Below, one piece after another: positions 27,281-36,635 of a DNA stretch of 64,000 nucleotides. The notes beneath the pieces are model-generated. The model did not search any database, had not been told where the DNA came from, and worked only from the letters and a program-made list of their open reading frames with translations. The stretch covers positions 497,807 to 561,806 of the forward strand of contig VXVC01000007.1 in the NCBI GenBank assembly GCA_009836625.1, in the 5' to 3' direction. Each line of letters begins with the position of its first letter. The first letter of the stretch is position 1. A program made the position numbers and the translations under genes. The DNA comes from Holophagales bacterium (GTDB taxonomy: Bacteria > Acidobacteriota > Thermoanaerobaculia > Multivoradales > Multivoraceae).

Positions 27281-30126
27281 CCGCCGCCCCCGGCAACCCC
27301 CGTCCGGCTGCCCTCGAAACGCTCGGGCCGGTGCAGGTCGTAGATGACGATCGCCTCCGCGGCGTGATCGGCCGCGGCGTCGGCGCGCCGAGCGATGGCG
27401 ATCGCCCGGTCGCGGGCGTTGTCGTCGGGCTTGTAGCGCGCGTGAAGCTCGCGGTGCCGGACCGCGCTGTCGGAGTCGCCGAGCTGGGCGTGGATCAGGC
27501 CCAGGTTGTAGTGGGCCGTCACGTTCTCCGGGTCGATGACGAGCGCCCGGTCGAACGACTCGCGGGCTTCGCGCAGCCGCTCCGCCCGCGTATCGGTGCG
27601 GGCCGGTCCGCGCTCCCGCTTGGCGCGCTCGAACAGGGCGAGTCCAAGCTCGTTGTGCAGCCGCACGTCCCGGCTGAAATCGAAGCCGCGCCGGCGCATT
27701 TCCTCGCTGTCCGCCTCGAGGATGGAGCGGAAGTTCGAGATCGCGTCGTCGATCGCGCCGTTCTGCAGGTTCACGAGGCCCGAGAACCAGGCCACCGACC
27801 AGCTCGGCGCCGGCGGATCGAACGCCGCCGCTCGCTCGAGCGCCGCGATGGCGTCGTCCCGAACCGTGCCCTGGGCCAGGTAGACGCGCGCCAGGTTGAG
27901 CGGACCGTCGGGGCGACCCAGTTCCTCGACCCGCGTGAAGGCTTCGATCGCCTGGCGGAGCTCGCCGCGGCCGGTGCCGCCCTTGCGCAGCAGGCCGATG
28001 CCGTAGTCGTTCCAGCGTTGCCACAGGAGCTTTCCGGGTTCGCGGGCGGACGCCGCGGACGACGGGGCGTCAGCGTCGGACGCCGCCGAGCCGCCGACCT
28101 GGAACGTCACCGAGTCGCGGGCCAGGTCGAGGATCGGCAGTTCGTTCGCCGTTTCCGGACCGTAGATGTGGCGCAGGTAGGTCGTGTCGAACTTGCGGTA
28201 GCGGAGCGTCGCCTCCACCGTCAGCGCGGCGGCGCCCGACGCCGGCACCTCGAGCCCGTAGTGGACGACATCGCCCGCTCCCGGCGGGATCTGATGGTCG
28301 TAGAGCGGCACGAAGATGTCCTCCGCGTTGCGGCGGTCGATCCGCGCGCCGTCCCGGTCGAGCATGTAGACGTTGATGAAGTGCGACCAGGGATCGACCC
28401 GGTTGCCCTCGCCCAAGCCGCCGCTGCGGCCGACCAGGTTGCCGTGTTCGTCGCGCACCTCGACGTCGAGCCAGAGCTGGTTCGAGTCCGCGGTTCCCTG
28501 GGTCAGGTGGTGGCCCAGGCCCAGGGTGCGCACGACGACCTCCAGCAGGTAGTCCTCCCCCGGCTCCAGCGCGGGGACCTCCGGCCGGAGCGGCGCGATC
28601 AGCTCGTCCTCGATCGTGCCGCCCGGCTTGACGCCGAAGATGTCCACGTCGACCACGCCCTCGTTGAACTCCCGGTGCGCCTCGATCACCCAGTCCGGGA
28701 AGTCGAGTAGATGAGGAATGCCGGTGTTCGCGGACGGGAACAGGTGATCGTGGACCTGCGTGACCTCCGGCTGCTCGCTCTCCGGATAGCGCCGGGAGCC
28801 GAAGTCCTCCGACGGCAGCAGTTCCATGTGGCAGCCGTTGCAGTTGGGCTCAGCCTTGGGCGGGTAGTAGAAGCTCGCCACGCCGTGCCCGGAGACGCCT
28901 GAGAGCAGGTGCGAGTCGTAGTGATTCTGCCCGCGCAGGAACTTGTAGTGGTTCAGTTCCTCCGGCAGGTGGACCTTGTGACAGGAGCCGCAGAACTCAG
29001 AGGTCGTGTGCAGGGGCTTGAGGAACGTGCGCTTGTGCAGCTCCGGCTTGGCCTTGACGAGCTGGTGGTTGACGAAGCGAAGCACTCCGGAGTCCGAGAA
29101 CGCGAACGGGTAGTGCTGGGGTTCCTCGATCGTGTAGTCGGCGTTGCCGCGCGGGCTGTTGATGTGGGTGATCGCGTGGCAGGACGTGCAGGTGATCCCG
29201 GCGTGAGCGGCCGGCTGGTCGATGTCGAAGTCCGGATCGTCGAAGGCGCCCGAGAAGAAGACGACCGGGTCGTGGCAGCCCGCGCAGAAGCGGGACGCCT
29301 GGACATCGCCCGAGCGCTCGTAGGCCTTGTCGCGCGTCTGCTGCACCGAGAAGCTGTACGCCGGATTGTTGAACGAGCTGAACCGGTGAGCGCTGTAGGC
29401 CCAGCGGTCGTGAATGTCCCCGTGGCAGTCAAGGCAGTAAGCGTCGTTGCTCAGCGCTTGCTCCGGGATGAAGCCGCCGCTCGCAGTGCGCGCCAGCGAA
29501 GGGAAGAAGTACTGCTCGCCCGACGCCGGACCCTCCACGTTCCAGGCCCGCGGGTCCTGGAACTGGAGCACCAGGGCGACACCGACCAGCACCACGGCCG
29601 CAGCAGCCACGCGGCCGCCGATCCGCCAGTTGATCCGCTTGCCCGCGAGCCGGTGGACCACGAACAGCCAGGCCGCCACCAGAGGCGTCAGCACATGAAG
29701 CCAGTAGGCCACGCCCCGGACCGTCGGATCGTTCACCGTGATCACGCCTTCGATCCGGGTCAGCACGATGCCGCTGAACAGGAGGACCAGCGCCGTACCG
29801 AACAGCGCGTAGCCGACCTTCACCGCCCGCCGGTTCGGTCGCGTCCGCGCGTTCCGCATGTGGGCCAGGCCGAACCAGATCACCGGCAGCACGAACAGCG
29901 CCCCCACCGCCAGGTGCAACAGGAACATCGAGATGTAGAACCAGTTCTGGTAGGTCTCGCCCGTCGCCGCCTCGGCCACGCGAACGCCCGAGAGGTAGAA
30001 CGAGTTCACCGCCAGCAGCGCGAACAGCCCGAAAACCACCCACAGGAGCGGCTTCAGCCGCGGCCCGATGACCGGCCGGTAGCGACGTCGCGGGGGCCGC
30101 TGAGCGGAGCCCGCGTCCGCGGTCAC
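27277..30126 (-). CDS. membrane 5-haem c-type cytochrome with TPR tail
   Basis: A 949-residue protein with start GTG at 30126, overlapping the PBP gene stop by 4 bp (GTGA). The N-terminal ~200 residues hold four or five membrane helices resembling a membrane cytochrome b-like or DUF4405-type anchor. Five CxxCH motifs follow between residues 231 and 433: CLDCH, CAGCH, CTSCH, CGSCH and CNGCH, with several distal His residues. This is the pattern of cytochrome c554/NrfB-like multihaem electron carriers. A beta region comes next, then TPR repeats over the last ~270 residues. It probably passes electrons between the membrane quinone pool and periplasmic partners. It sits between a transpeptidase and the FG-GAP protein, and all three are coupled by 4-bp overlaps. 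Confidence 0.88.
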   Translation of the reverse strand: MTADAGSAQRPPRRRYRPVIGPRLKPLLWVVFGLFALLAVNSFYLSGVRVAEAATGETYQNWFYISMFLLHLAVGALFVLPVIWFGLAHMRNARTRPNRRAVKVGYALFGTALVLLFSGIVLTRIEGVITVNDPTVRGVAYWLHVLTPLVAAWLFVVHRLAGKRINWRIGGRVAAAAVVLVGVALVLQFQDPRAWNVEGPASGEQYFFPSLARTASGGFIPEQALSNDAYCLDCHGDIHDRWAYSAHRFSSFNNPAYSFSVQQTRDKAYERSGDVQASRFCAGCHDPVVFFSGAFDDPDFDIDQPAAHAGITCTSCHAITHINSPRGNADYTIEEPQHYPFAFSDSGVLRFVNHQLVKAKPELHKRTFLKPLHTTSEFCGSCHKVHLPEELNHYKFLRGQNHYDSHLLSGVSGHGVASFYYPPKAEPNCNGCHMELLPSEDFGSRRYPESEQPEVTQVHDHLFPSANTGIPHLLDFPDWVIEAHREFNEGVVDVDIFGVKPGGTIEDELIAPLRPEVPALEPGEDYLLEVVVRTLGLGHHLTQGTADSNQLWLDVEVRDEHGNLVGRSGGLGEGNRVDPWSHFINVYMLDRDGARIDRRNAEDIFVPLYDHQIPPGAGDVVHYGLEVPASGAAALTVEATLRYRKFDTTYLRHIYGPETANELPILDLARDSVTFQVGGSAASDADAPSSAASAREPGKLLWQRWNDYGIGLLRKGGTGRGELRQAIEAFTRVEELGRPDGPLNLARVYLAQGTVRDDAIAALERAAAFDPPAPSWSVAWFSGLVNLQNGAIDDAISNFRSILEADSEEMRRRGFDFSRDVRLHNELGLALFERAKRERGPARTDTRAERLREARESFDRALVIDPENVTAHYNLGLIHAQLGDSDSAVRHRELHARYKPDDNARDRAIAIARRADAAADHAAEAIVIYDLHRPERFEGSRTGVAGGGG

Positions 30127-31937
30127 GGCCCTGCTCCGGTCGCGGCATCCGACCGCCCGCGGACGGGCGCTCGGACTGCGACGCTGTCGGCGCGAGGACG
30201 CGCCGCCAGGGTTCCCGTCAGCCGGATCGTCTCGCGAGCGCCGGCCTCGATCTCTTCGCCGACCAGCCCGTCGAGTGCCCGCAGCAGGCGATTCGTCACG
30301 GCGTAGCCCGCGCGCCGAATGCGAGACGAAGTCGGTTGCGCGGTCACTCGCACCGCGAAGGCGTATCGCGGCAGTTGACCCCTGCCCGAGGGGAAGAAGC
30401 CGACGTAGTTCACGTGGAACGGCTTGTCCGGGCCGCGCGCGGTCCCCGTCTTCATCGCCACCCGCAGGCGCCGCGGCGCCACCCGGTTGGCGGTACCCCC
30501 CGGCGAGACGACGGCGCGCATCGACTCGTGGAGCGCCGGCAGCCAGGACGGGTCAAGGACCGCGACCGCCTCCGGGTCGTTGGCGACCGGTGTCCGCGGC
30601 GAGATGCCGAGCAGGCCGTCCGCCTGCAGCACGAACCTTGGCTCGCGCCGCAGCCCGTCCGAGAGCGTGGCGGCGAACACGGCCGCGCCGAGGGGCGTGA
30701 TGGAAGCCTCTTCCAGGCCGATAGAAAGATCGCCGAGCCGCTTGCCGGGATGGCGGTACTCGTGCACCACGCCGACCGCGTTCCTCGGTACGGCCTCGCC
30801 CTGAGCGCCGCCGATCACGAAGCCGTAGCGTTCGTACTCCTCCACCAGGGCGCGGTCTCCAACGTCCATCGCGAGCCTGGCGAAAGCGACGTTGCAACTG
30901 CTCGCCATCGCGTCGGTGAGCCCCCTGAGTCGCCCGCCGATCGCGGCGCAGTAGAGACGCTCGCCGTCCATCAGGACGGAGCCGCGGCAGGTCATGTCGG
31001 CGATCTCGCTGTCCGGATCGAGGCCGGCCCGCATCGCGGCCGTCGTGGTGATCAGCTTGGCGATCGAGGCCGGTTCGCGCGGATCGAGCACGCTGTCGCC
31101 GCGCGCCCGCCAGCGGCTTCTTCGGTTCCGGTTGCTGACCGCGGCCAGCACCGCGCCCGACGGGATCTCGAGGATGGTGATCGCACCCTCCTCCCGTCCC
31201 AGCGCCCTGGCGGCCGCCTCGCTCCAGGCCCGGTCGATCGTCAGCCGCAGCGCCCTGGCGCCGACCGTGGAGGCGGCCATCGCCCCGGGCCCGGCGGCGG
31301 CCAGACCGGGCGGCTGCAGCGCGGGAGGCAGCAGGTGAGTCGCCAGTTCCGGGGGCACCAGGCCCGCCGGCAGGTTCTGCTCCAGGGTCAAGGAACGGTC
31401 ATCACCGATCGATCCAAGCGGCCGGCCCCGGCGGTCGAAGAGCAGTTGCTGGATGCCCGAGGCGTCGACGAGTTGCGCCCGGCGCAGCCGCTTCTCGAAG
31501 GCCGACGCGGGCGGTTCGATCGGGGACTCCGCCGCCACTTCACCGGCACCGGCCGCTGCGTCCTCCATGGCCGCGCGGTCCAACCCGAGTTCGACTTCGG
31601 CGGCCTCCAGCAGTGCCGGCGGCAGGTGCTCGGCGTACTCGTCGTAGAGATCCGCCACCTCCCGCCAGCGACTCTCTCCGGCCGCCTGGCGGGCAGCCAG
31701 GCCGAGTAGCTGCGGCGCCCTCTCGGCGAGACCTTCGAAGTCCGCGCCCGCTATCGCCGCTTCCGCCATCCGCAGGTCGAGGCGCGCCTGGCGCACGTCG
31801 TGCCGGACCCGGAACAGAAGAACGGCCGCCACCGCGAGCGCCAGGACCAGCACCGCCTGCACCCGGCGGCGCGGAGGCCAGACAACGCGCCACGTTTCCG
31901 CAGCGGTGCGCCCAGCGTTCTTCCGGTTACCGCTCAT
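30123..31937 (-). CDS. penicillin-binding protein transpeptidase-like
   Basis: A 604-residue protein with one N-terminal membrane helix (VLVLALAVAAVLLFRV) and a transpeptidase domain from about residue 235. All three active-site motifs are present: SxxK in PASIAKLIT, SxN in SSCNVAFA and KTG in MKTGTARG. There is no glycosyltransferase domain, so it is a class B-like or accessory D,D-transpeptidase that would cross-link peptidoglycan. The N-terminal region between helix and catalytic domain is TPR-like rather than a standard dimerisation domain. The last ~25 residues (AVRAPVRGRSDAATG) are encoded by a dispersed repeat and are probably not conserved. Linkage to a cytochrome gene is unusual. Confidence 0.87.
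   Translation of the reverse strand: MSGNRKNAGRTAAETWRVVWPPRRRVQAVLVLALAVAAVLLFRVRHDVRQARLDLRMAEAAIAGADFEGLAERAPQLLGLAARQAAGESRWREVADLYDEYAEHLPPALLEAAEVELGLDRAAMEDAAAGAGEVAAESPIEPPASAFEKRLRRAQLVDASGIQQLLFDRRGRPLGSIGDDRSLTLEQNLPAGLVPPELATHLLPPALQPPGLAAAGPGAMAASTVGARALRLTIDRAWSEAAARALGREEGAITILEIPSGAVLAAVSNRNRRSRWRARGDSVLDPREPASIAKLITTTAAMRAGLDPDSEIADMTCRGSVLMDGERLYCAAIGGRLRGLTDAMASSCNVAFARLAMDVGDRALVEEYERYGFVIGGAQGEAVPRNAVGVVHEYRHPGKRLGDLSIGLEEASITPLGAAVFAATLSDGLRREPRFVLQADGLLGISPRTPVANDPEAVAVLDPSWLPALHESMRAVVSPGGTANRVAPRRLRVAMKTGTARGPDKPFHVNYVGFFPSGRGQLPRYAFAVRVTAQPTSSRIRRAGYAVTNRLLRALDGLVGEEIEAGARETIRLTGTLAARPRADSVAVRAPVRGRSDAATGAGP
30147..30216. repeat. 70-bp dispersed repeat within PBP gene 3' end
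   Basis: It contains CGCCCG-CGGA-CGGGCG (30154-30169) and GGCGCG-AGGA-CGCGCC (30189-30204). About 80% of positions match the reverse complement of 17861-17930 by eye; the second hairpin also matches 18633-18648. Confidence 0.8.
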
Positions 31938-31961
31938 CTCCTCGCCGCGTCCGCAGGCGGC

Positions 31962-33470
31962 TCAGAATACCAACTGCACCCACTCTCCATCGATCTGGGT
32001 GATCGTCGAGCGCACGCCGGGCAGGATCGATTCGTCGAGCAGGGTGCCGCGCCAGGAGTCGAGCTCGGCCTCCAGCCGCGCAACGACGTCCGGTTCTTCC
32101 GCCGCCAGGTTGTTCGTTTCGCCGATGTCCGCGTCGAGGTCGTAGAGCAGGGTGAGCTGGCCGTGGGGCGAATCGGTCGGCCAGCCGCCCTCCGGCGGCT
32201 GCAGGCGGCCGTCCCCGCGCAGGTTGTCGGGCCGGAAGTCCGTCCGGTTCAGCTTGATCAGCTTGTACCGCGCGTCCCGGATCGCCAGGCTCGCGCCGGC
32301 CCGCCAGTAGAGGTACGCGTGCGGCGCGCCTTCGGCTTCTCCCGTCATGTAGGGCAGCAGGTTCACGCTGTCCTCGGTCTCCGCCTCTTCCCCCGCGGCC
32401 GCGGTGAACGTCGCCATGTAGTCGAGCGTGATCACCGGATGGTCGATCGTCTGCCCGCCTTCGACCTCCGCCGGCCAGCTCATGATGAAGGGAACGCGCA
32501 CGCCGCCCTCGTGGTGGTACCGCTTGAAGCCGAAGAGCGGCGCGTTCGAGCAGGCGTGGCCGATGTAGCCGGCGCAGCCGTTGTCGCTCGCGAAGGCGAT
32601 CAGGGTGTTCTCGTACACGCCCTGCGCCTTCAGCGTCTCGACCACGCGGCGCACGCTCTCGTCGAGTGACGCGACCATCGCCGCGTAAACCCGGGTGCGC
32701 GGGTCCTCGATGTGACGGTAGCCGTCGACGTACTCGGCCGTCGCCTGAAGCGGCGTGTGTGGTGTGGTGTGGCTGAGGTAGAGGAAGAACGGCGCCTCGC
32801 CGGCCGCGCTGCGCTCGATGAAGCCTGTCGCCTCGTCGGTGAAGACGTCGGTCAGGTAGCGCTCGACCTTCTCCTCCTCGAAGCCTCGCAGGACCTTGTT
32901 CCGGCGCTCCGTCGGCCCGCTCTCGCCCCGAATCGAGCCGTACTCGACGCCCGGCAGACTGGAGTCGATGAAGATGCTGCCTCCTTCAAGCACGCCGAAG
33001 TACTCGTCGAAGCCGCGGCTCATCGGGTGGTGGGGCTCCTCGTGGCCCAGATGCCACTTGCCGACCATGCCGGTCCGGTAGCCGAGCCCCTTCAGACCGT
33101 CGGCGAGGGTCGCTTCGTCGAGGCTCATGCCGGCGGTCACGTCGCGGCCGGCAGGGTTGAACTCCCAGCCGTGGCGCTGCTGGTAGCGGCCGGTGATGAG
33201 CCCCGCCCGCGACGGGCTGCACACCGGGTGGCTGACGTAGCCGGCGGTGAACAGCACGCCGCTCGCGGCGAGAGCATCGATGTGCGGCGTCGAGATGATC
33301 TCGCTGCCGTAGATGCCGATGTCGCCGTAGCCGAGATCGTCGGCGAGGATCAGGACGATGTTCGGGGGACCGGCCCCGGAGTCCGCGGCCGGGGCGTCGG
33401 CTTCGGGCGCGCCACAGGCCCACGCGAGCGCGGCCGCCGCCACCACTGCTCTCCTCCATCCACCGCGCAT
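31962..33470 (-). CDS. type I sulfatase, lipoprotein
   Basis: A 502-residue sulfatase. The signature CSPSRAGLITGR holds Cys84, which is converted to formylglycine in this family. Metal-binding Asp residues lie in LILADDLGYGD, and the later motif FASDNG supplies Asp and Asn. GMVGKWHLG is a further sulfatase signature. The N-terminus WACGAPE has a lipobox, so it is probably periplasmic and anchored. It would remove sulfate from sulfated polysaccharides or other esters. It requires a formylglycine-generating enzyme, not seen in the window. It opens the long minus-strand run and is divergent from the TraB gene. Confidence 0.95.
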   Translation of the reverse strand: MRGGWRRAVVAAAALAWACGAPEADAPAADSGAGPPNIVLILADDLGYGDIGIYGSEIISTPHIDALAASGVLFTAGYVSHPVCSPSRAGLITGRYQQRHGWEFNPAGRDVTAGMSLDEATLADGLKGLGYRTGMVGKWHLGHEEPHHPMSRGFDEYFGVLEGGSIFIDSSLPGVEYGSIRGESGPTERRNKVLRGFEEEKVERYLTDVFTDEATGFIERSAAGEAPFFLYLSHTTPHTPLQATAEYVDGYRHIEDPRTRVYAAMVASLDESVRRVVETLKAQGVYENTLIAFASDNGCAGYIGHACSNAPLFGFKRYHHEGGVRVPFIMSWPAEVEGGQTIDHPVITLDYMATFTAAAGEEAETEDSVNLLPYMTGEAEGAPHAYLYWRAGASLAIRDARYKLIKLNRTDFRPDNLRGDGRLQPPEGGWPTDSPHGQLTLLYDLDADIGETNNLAAEEPDVVARLEAELDSWRGTLLDESILPGVRSTITQIDGEWVQLVF

Positions 33471-33523
33471 CCGAAGAGCGTAGCGGACGCGCGCCTGTTT
33501 CGTGGGCTACGCTCCGCGCTGCC

Positions 33524-34693
33524 ATGACCTCCGCTCTTCCCGCCTCCGTGCAACGCCTCGAGCTCGAAGACCGCGAGGTCTTCCTGGTCGGCACGGCCCA
33601 CGTCTCGCCGCAAAGCGTTCTGGATACGAACGAGACGATCGAAGCAATCGAGCCAGACACCGTCTGCGTCGAGCTCTGCGAAGCGCGCTACCAGAACCTG
33701 GAGAACCAGGAGTCCTGGCGCAAGCTCGACGTCTTCCAGGTCATCCGCGAGGGCAAGGCGGCGCTCCTGCTGAGTTCCTTCCTCATGCACTCCTTCCAGC
33801 GCCGCATCGCCCAGCGCTTCGGCATCGAACCCGGCGCCGAAATGCGGGCGGCGATCGCCCAGGCCAGGGAACGAGGCGCCCGGCTGGAGCTGATCGACCG
33901 CGACATCCAGGTTTCCCTCAAGCGCACCTGGGCCTCGCTCGGCTTCTGGCAGCGGGCGAAGGTGATGACCCAGTTGACCGGCAGCATCTTCGTCGGCGAC
34001 GACCTGAAGGAAGAGGACATCGAGAAGCTCCGCGACAGCGCCAACCTGACCGACCTGATGTCCGCCCTGGCCGAGGCACTGCCCAGCGTCAAGGGCGCGC
34101 TGATCGACGAGCGCGACGCCTACATGGCGGAGAAGCTCCGCCAGTCGGCCGGCCCGCGGACGGTGGCGGTCGTCGGCGCCGGGCACCTGCCGGGCATTAC
34201 CGGCCTCGCGGACTCTTCTTGCGACCTCGAGGCGCTGGAAGAGGTGCCGGATCCGCCGGTGTGGCCCCGCGTCGTCGCGTGGCTCGTGCCGATCCTCATC
34301 GTCGCCCTCTTCGCCTACGGTCTCGTCTTTGGCGACAGGGAACGCACCGTCGAATCCGTGTACATCTGGGTCGGACTCAACGGCGGCCTGGCGGCCCTCG
34401 GCGCCGCCATCGCCCTCGCCCACCCGGTCACGATCCTCGCCGCCTTCGCCGCTGCGCCACTCACCAGCCTGAACCCGCTGATGGCGGCCGGCTGGGTCGC
34501 CGGCCTCGTCCAGGCCCTGCTTCGCAAGCCCCTGGTTGCCGATCTCGAGAACCTGGCCGACAGCCTCGGCTCCGTGCGCGGCTTCTGGAGCAATCGCCTC
34601 ACCCGCATCCTGCTGGTCGTCGTCCTGTGCAACCTGGGCAGCGTGCTGGCTACCTTCGTCGCGGGCGCGTGGATCGTCGGGCGTACGATCTGA
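33524..34693 (+). CDS. TraB-family membrane protein
   Basis: A 389-residue protein of the TraB/PrgY family. Conserved motifs are visible: FLVGTAHVSPQS near the start, the paired VCVELCEARY, and VGAGHLPGI about residue 220. The C-terminal 130 residues form about four membrane helices (VAWLVPILIVALFAYGLVF onward). TraB-type domains are predicted hydrolases with conserved GxxH and Glu; the enterococcal member lowers pheromone activity, but the general function is unclear. It is monocistronic in appearance. Confidence 0.9.
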   Translation: MTSALPASVQRLELEDREVFLVGTAHVSPQSVLDTNETIEAIEPDTVCVELCEARYQNLENQESWRKLDVFQVIREGKAALLLSSFLMHSFQRRIAQRFGIEPGAEMRAAIAQARERGARLELIDRDIQVSLKRTWASLGFWQRAKVMTQLTGSIFVGDDLKEEDIEKLRDSANLTDLMSALAEALPSVKGALIDERDAYMAEKLRQSAGPRTVAVVGAGHLPGITGLADSSCDLEALEEVPDPPVWPRVVAWLVPILIVALFAYGLVFGDRERTVESVYIWVGLNGGLAALGAAIALAHPVTILAAFAAAPLTSLNPLMAAGWVAGLVQALLRKPLVADLENLADSLGSVRGFWSNRLTRILLVVVLCNLGSVLATFVAGAWIVGRTI

Positions 34694-34723
34694 ACGAACT
34701 GGACAAGCTCCTCAAGCCGGATT

Positions 34724-34764
34724 ATTGTCGTAAATCTCACCTGTGAAGGTGTATATGCGACAAT
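34724..34764. promoter_or_regulatory. 41-bp imperfect palindrome over an ATPase start
   Basis: Outer arms ATTGTCG (34724-34730) and CGACAAT (34758-34764) are perfect. Inner arms CACC (34738-34741) and GGTG (34748-34751) flank a 6-nt loop, and bases between also largely match. It covers the ribosome-binding site and start codon of the next gene, so it may be an operator or an RNA hairpin that blocks translation. Confidence 0.6.
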
Positions 34765-35918
34765 CTACAGCCCGACAACGCCTTCTCAACGCCACACTCT
34801 GGCGACTCTCCCAATCGCCGGTCACCGCTCTTCTGGGAGCCCGGCAGGTGGGAAAGACGACGCTCGCTCAGCAGATCGTGGCGGCGTGGGAGGGGCCTTC
34901 CACGGTCTACGACCTGGAGGTGCCAGCGGTGCGGGAGGCGTTCCACACGACTCCGGAGCGGCTGCTTCGAGGCGGCGAGGGCCTGGTCGTGATCGACGAA
35001 GTACAGCGCGTACCCGAGCTGTTCGAGATCCTCCGACCCATCTGCGACGACCCGGGCCGCAAGGCGGTCTTCCTGCTCCTGGGCAGCGCCTCCTGGGACC
35101 TGATCCGGGGCGTCTCCGAGACTCTGGCCGGCCGGATCTCGTTCGTCGACGTGAGCGGCTTCTCGCTCGACGAGGTCGGGGTCGAGAACCAGGACCGGCT
35201 CTGGATTCGCGGCGGCTTTCCGCTCGCGTACCTCGCGGAGTCGGACGCCGCCTGCACGCTGTGGATGGAGTCGTTCACGCGCACGTTCCTGGAGCGCGAC
35301 GTGCCGGGTCTCGGGTCGAGGGTGTCTCCTGAGGCCCTCGGCCGCTTCTGGACGATGCTCGCGCATGTGCACGGGCAAACCTGGAACGCGTCGGCGCTCA
35401 GCCGCTCGATGGGAGTCGGCGTCAACGCCGTGAATCGCTACCGCGACCTGCTGGCCGGTACGTTCATGATCCGGGTGCTGCAGCCGTGGTTCGAGAACGT
35501 GGGCAAGCGCGTCGTCAAGGCGCCGAAGGTCTACCTGCGCGATTCGGGCATCCTTCACTACCTGTTGGGGCTGGCGTCGATGGACGACCTCGTTCGCCAC
35601 CCCGCCTATGGGCCCAGTTGGGAGAGCTTCGCCCTGGAACAGACCCTGATCGCGTTCGGCGCCCGCCAGGCGTACTTCTGGGGCACCCATCGGGGCGCGG
35701 AGCTCGACCTCATGCTGCTCCGCGGCGGCAGGCGCTGGGGTTTCGAGTTCAAGTGCGCGGACGCCCCGAGGACGACCAAGTCGATGCACACCGTCAGCAG
35801 GGACCTCGGTCTCCAGCACCTGTGGGTGATCTACCCGGGCGACATGGAGTATCCGATGACGGACAAGATCACGGCGGTCCCGCTCAAGAAGATCCGCGAG
35901 ATCAAGGTGACAAACTGA
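34755..35918 (+). CDS. AAA ATPase with DUF4143 (archaeal-type ATPase family)
   Basis: A 387-residue protein. The Walker A motif is GARQVGKTTLA, the Walker B segment VVIDEVQRVPEL, and a sensor-like GSASWDL follows. The C-terminal half matches DUF4143, with PKVYLRDSGILHYLLGL, WESFALEQTL and a PD-(D/E)xK-like end (GAELDLMLLRG, FEFKCA). That last pattern suggests a nuclease-fold domain common in this family. I prefer ATG 34755, which has GAAGG at good spacing, over GTG 34743. These ATPases are widespread, accessory and mobile in distribution, with unknown function; a palindrome spans this start. Confidence 0.88.
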   Translation: MRQSTARQRLLNATLWRLSQSPVTALLGARQVGKTTLAQQIVAAWEGPSTVYDLEVPAVREAFHTTPERLLRGGEGLVVIDEVQRVPELFEILRPICDDPGRKAVFLLLGSASWDLIRGVSETLAGRISFVDVSGFSLDEVGVENQDRLWIRGGFPLAYLAESDAACTLWMESFTRTFLERDVPGLGSRVSPEALGRFWTMLAHVHGQTWNASALSRSMGVGVNAVNRYRDLLAGTFMIRVLQPWFENVGKRVVKAPKVYLRDSGILHYLLGLASMDDLVRHPAYGPSWESFALEQTLIAFGARQAYFWGTHRGAELDLMLLRGGRRWGFEFKCADAPRTTKSMHTVSRDLGLQHLWVIYPGDMEYPMTDKITAVPLKKIREIKVTN

Positions 35919-35942
35919 ACGCACCGCCAAAGGAGCTGATTC

Positions 35943-36635
35943 ATGACTGATCGAATCGCCTACGACCAAGTTGGCGACGTGGCCGTGGTCACGATGAACG
36001 ACGGCAAGGCGAACGTCTTCGGACCCCCCATGATCGCCGCCGTAAACGCCCAGCTCGACCGTGCCACGGACGAGGCCAGGGCCGTCGTGCTGACCGGCCG
36101 GCCCGGCGTCTTCTCGGGCGGCTTCGACCTCAACGTCTTTCGCGATGGCGGCCCGGCGGAGGCCCGTGCCATGGGCCTCGCCGGAGCGCGTCTGATGATG
36201 CGCCTGTACGGATGGCCGCAGCCCCTGGTGGTCGCGGCCAGCGGACACGCCATCGCGCTCGGCGCGCTCTGCATGCTCACGGGCGATCATCGTCTGGCCG
36301 CGGACGGTGAATTCCGGTTGGGCCTGAACGAGGTCGCCATCGGCAGAACGCTGCCGCCTTTCGCCTGGTTGCTGGCCAGGGAACGGCTCTCCAAGCGCGC
36401 TCTGACGCAGGCCGCGCTTACCGCGAAGATGTACGAGCCCGAGGGCGCGCGGGATGCAGGCTTCGTGGACGAGGTCGCCGCGGCTGACAAGCTGCGCGAC
36501 GTCGCCCTCGAGCGGGCGGCGCAACTGGCCGAGTACGACGCCGCCACGTTCTCGGCAATGAAGCAGGGCCTGAGAGGCGAAGGCATCGACGCCGTCCTGG
36601 CCGGTCTCGGGGAGGCGCCGTCCAATGGCTCTTGA
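35943..36635 (+). CDS. enoyl-CoA hydratase/isomerase (crotonase fold)
   Basis: A 230-residue crotonase-family protein with AAAGGAG just upstream of ATG 35943. The oxyanion-hole segments are recognisable at FSGGFDLNVF and at SGHAIALGALCM. In the second the usual catalytic Glu positions near GEFRLGLNEV are present in part, so hydratase or isomerase activity is likely. It overlaps the next gene (a GST) by 11 bp, suggesting co-translation. The family acts on acyl-CoA thioesters in the cytoplasm. Confidence 0.92.
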   Translation: MTDRIAYDQVGDVAVVTMNDGKANVFGPPMIAAVNAQLDRATDEARAVVLTGRPGVFSGGFDLNVFRDGGPAEARAMGLAGARLMMRLYGWPQPLVVAASGHAIALGALCMLTGDHRLAADGEFRLGLNEVAIGRTLPPFAWLLARERLSKRALTQAALTAKMYEPEGARDAGFVDEVAAADKLRDVALERAAQLAEYDAATFSAMKQGLRGEGIDAVLAGLGEAPSNGS

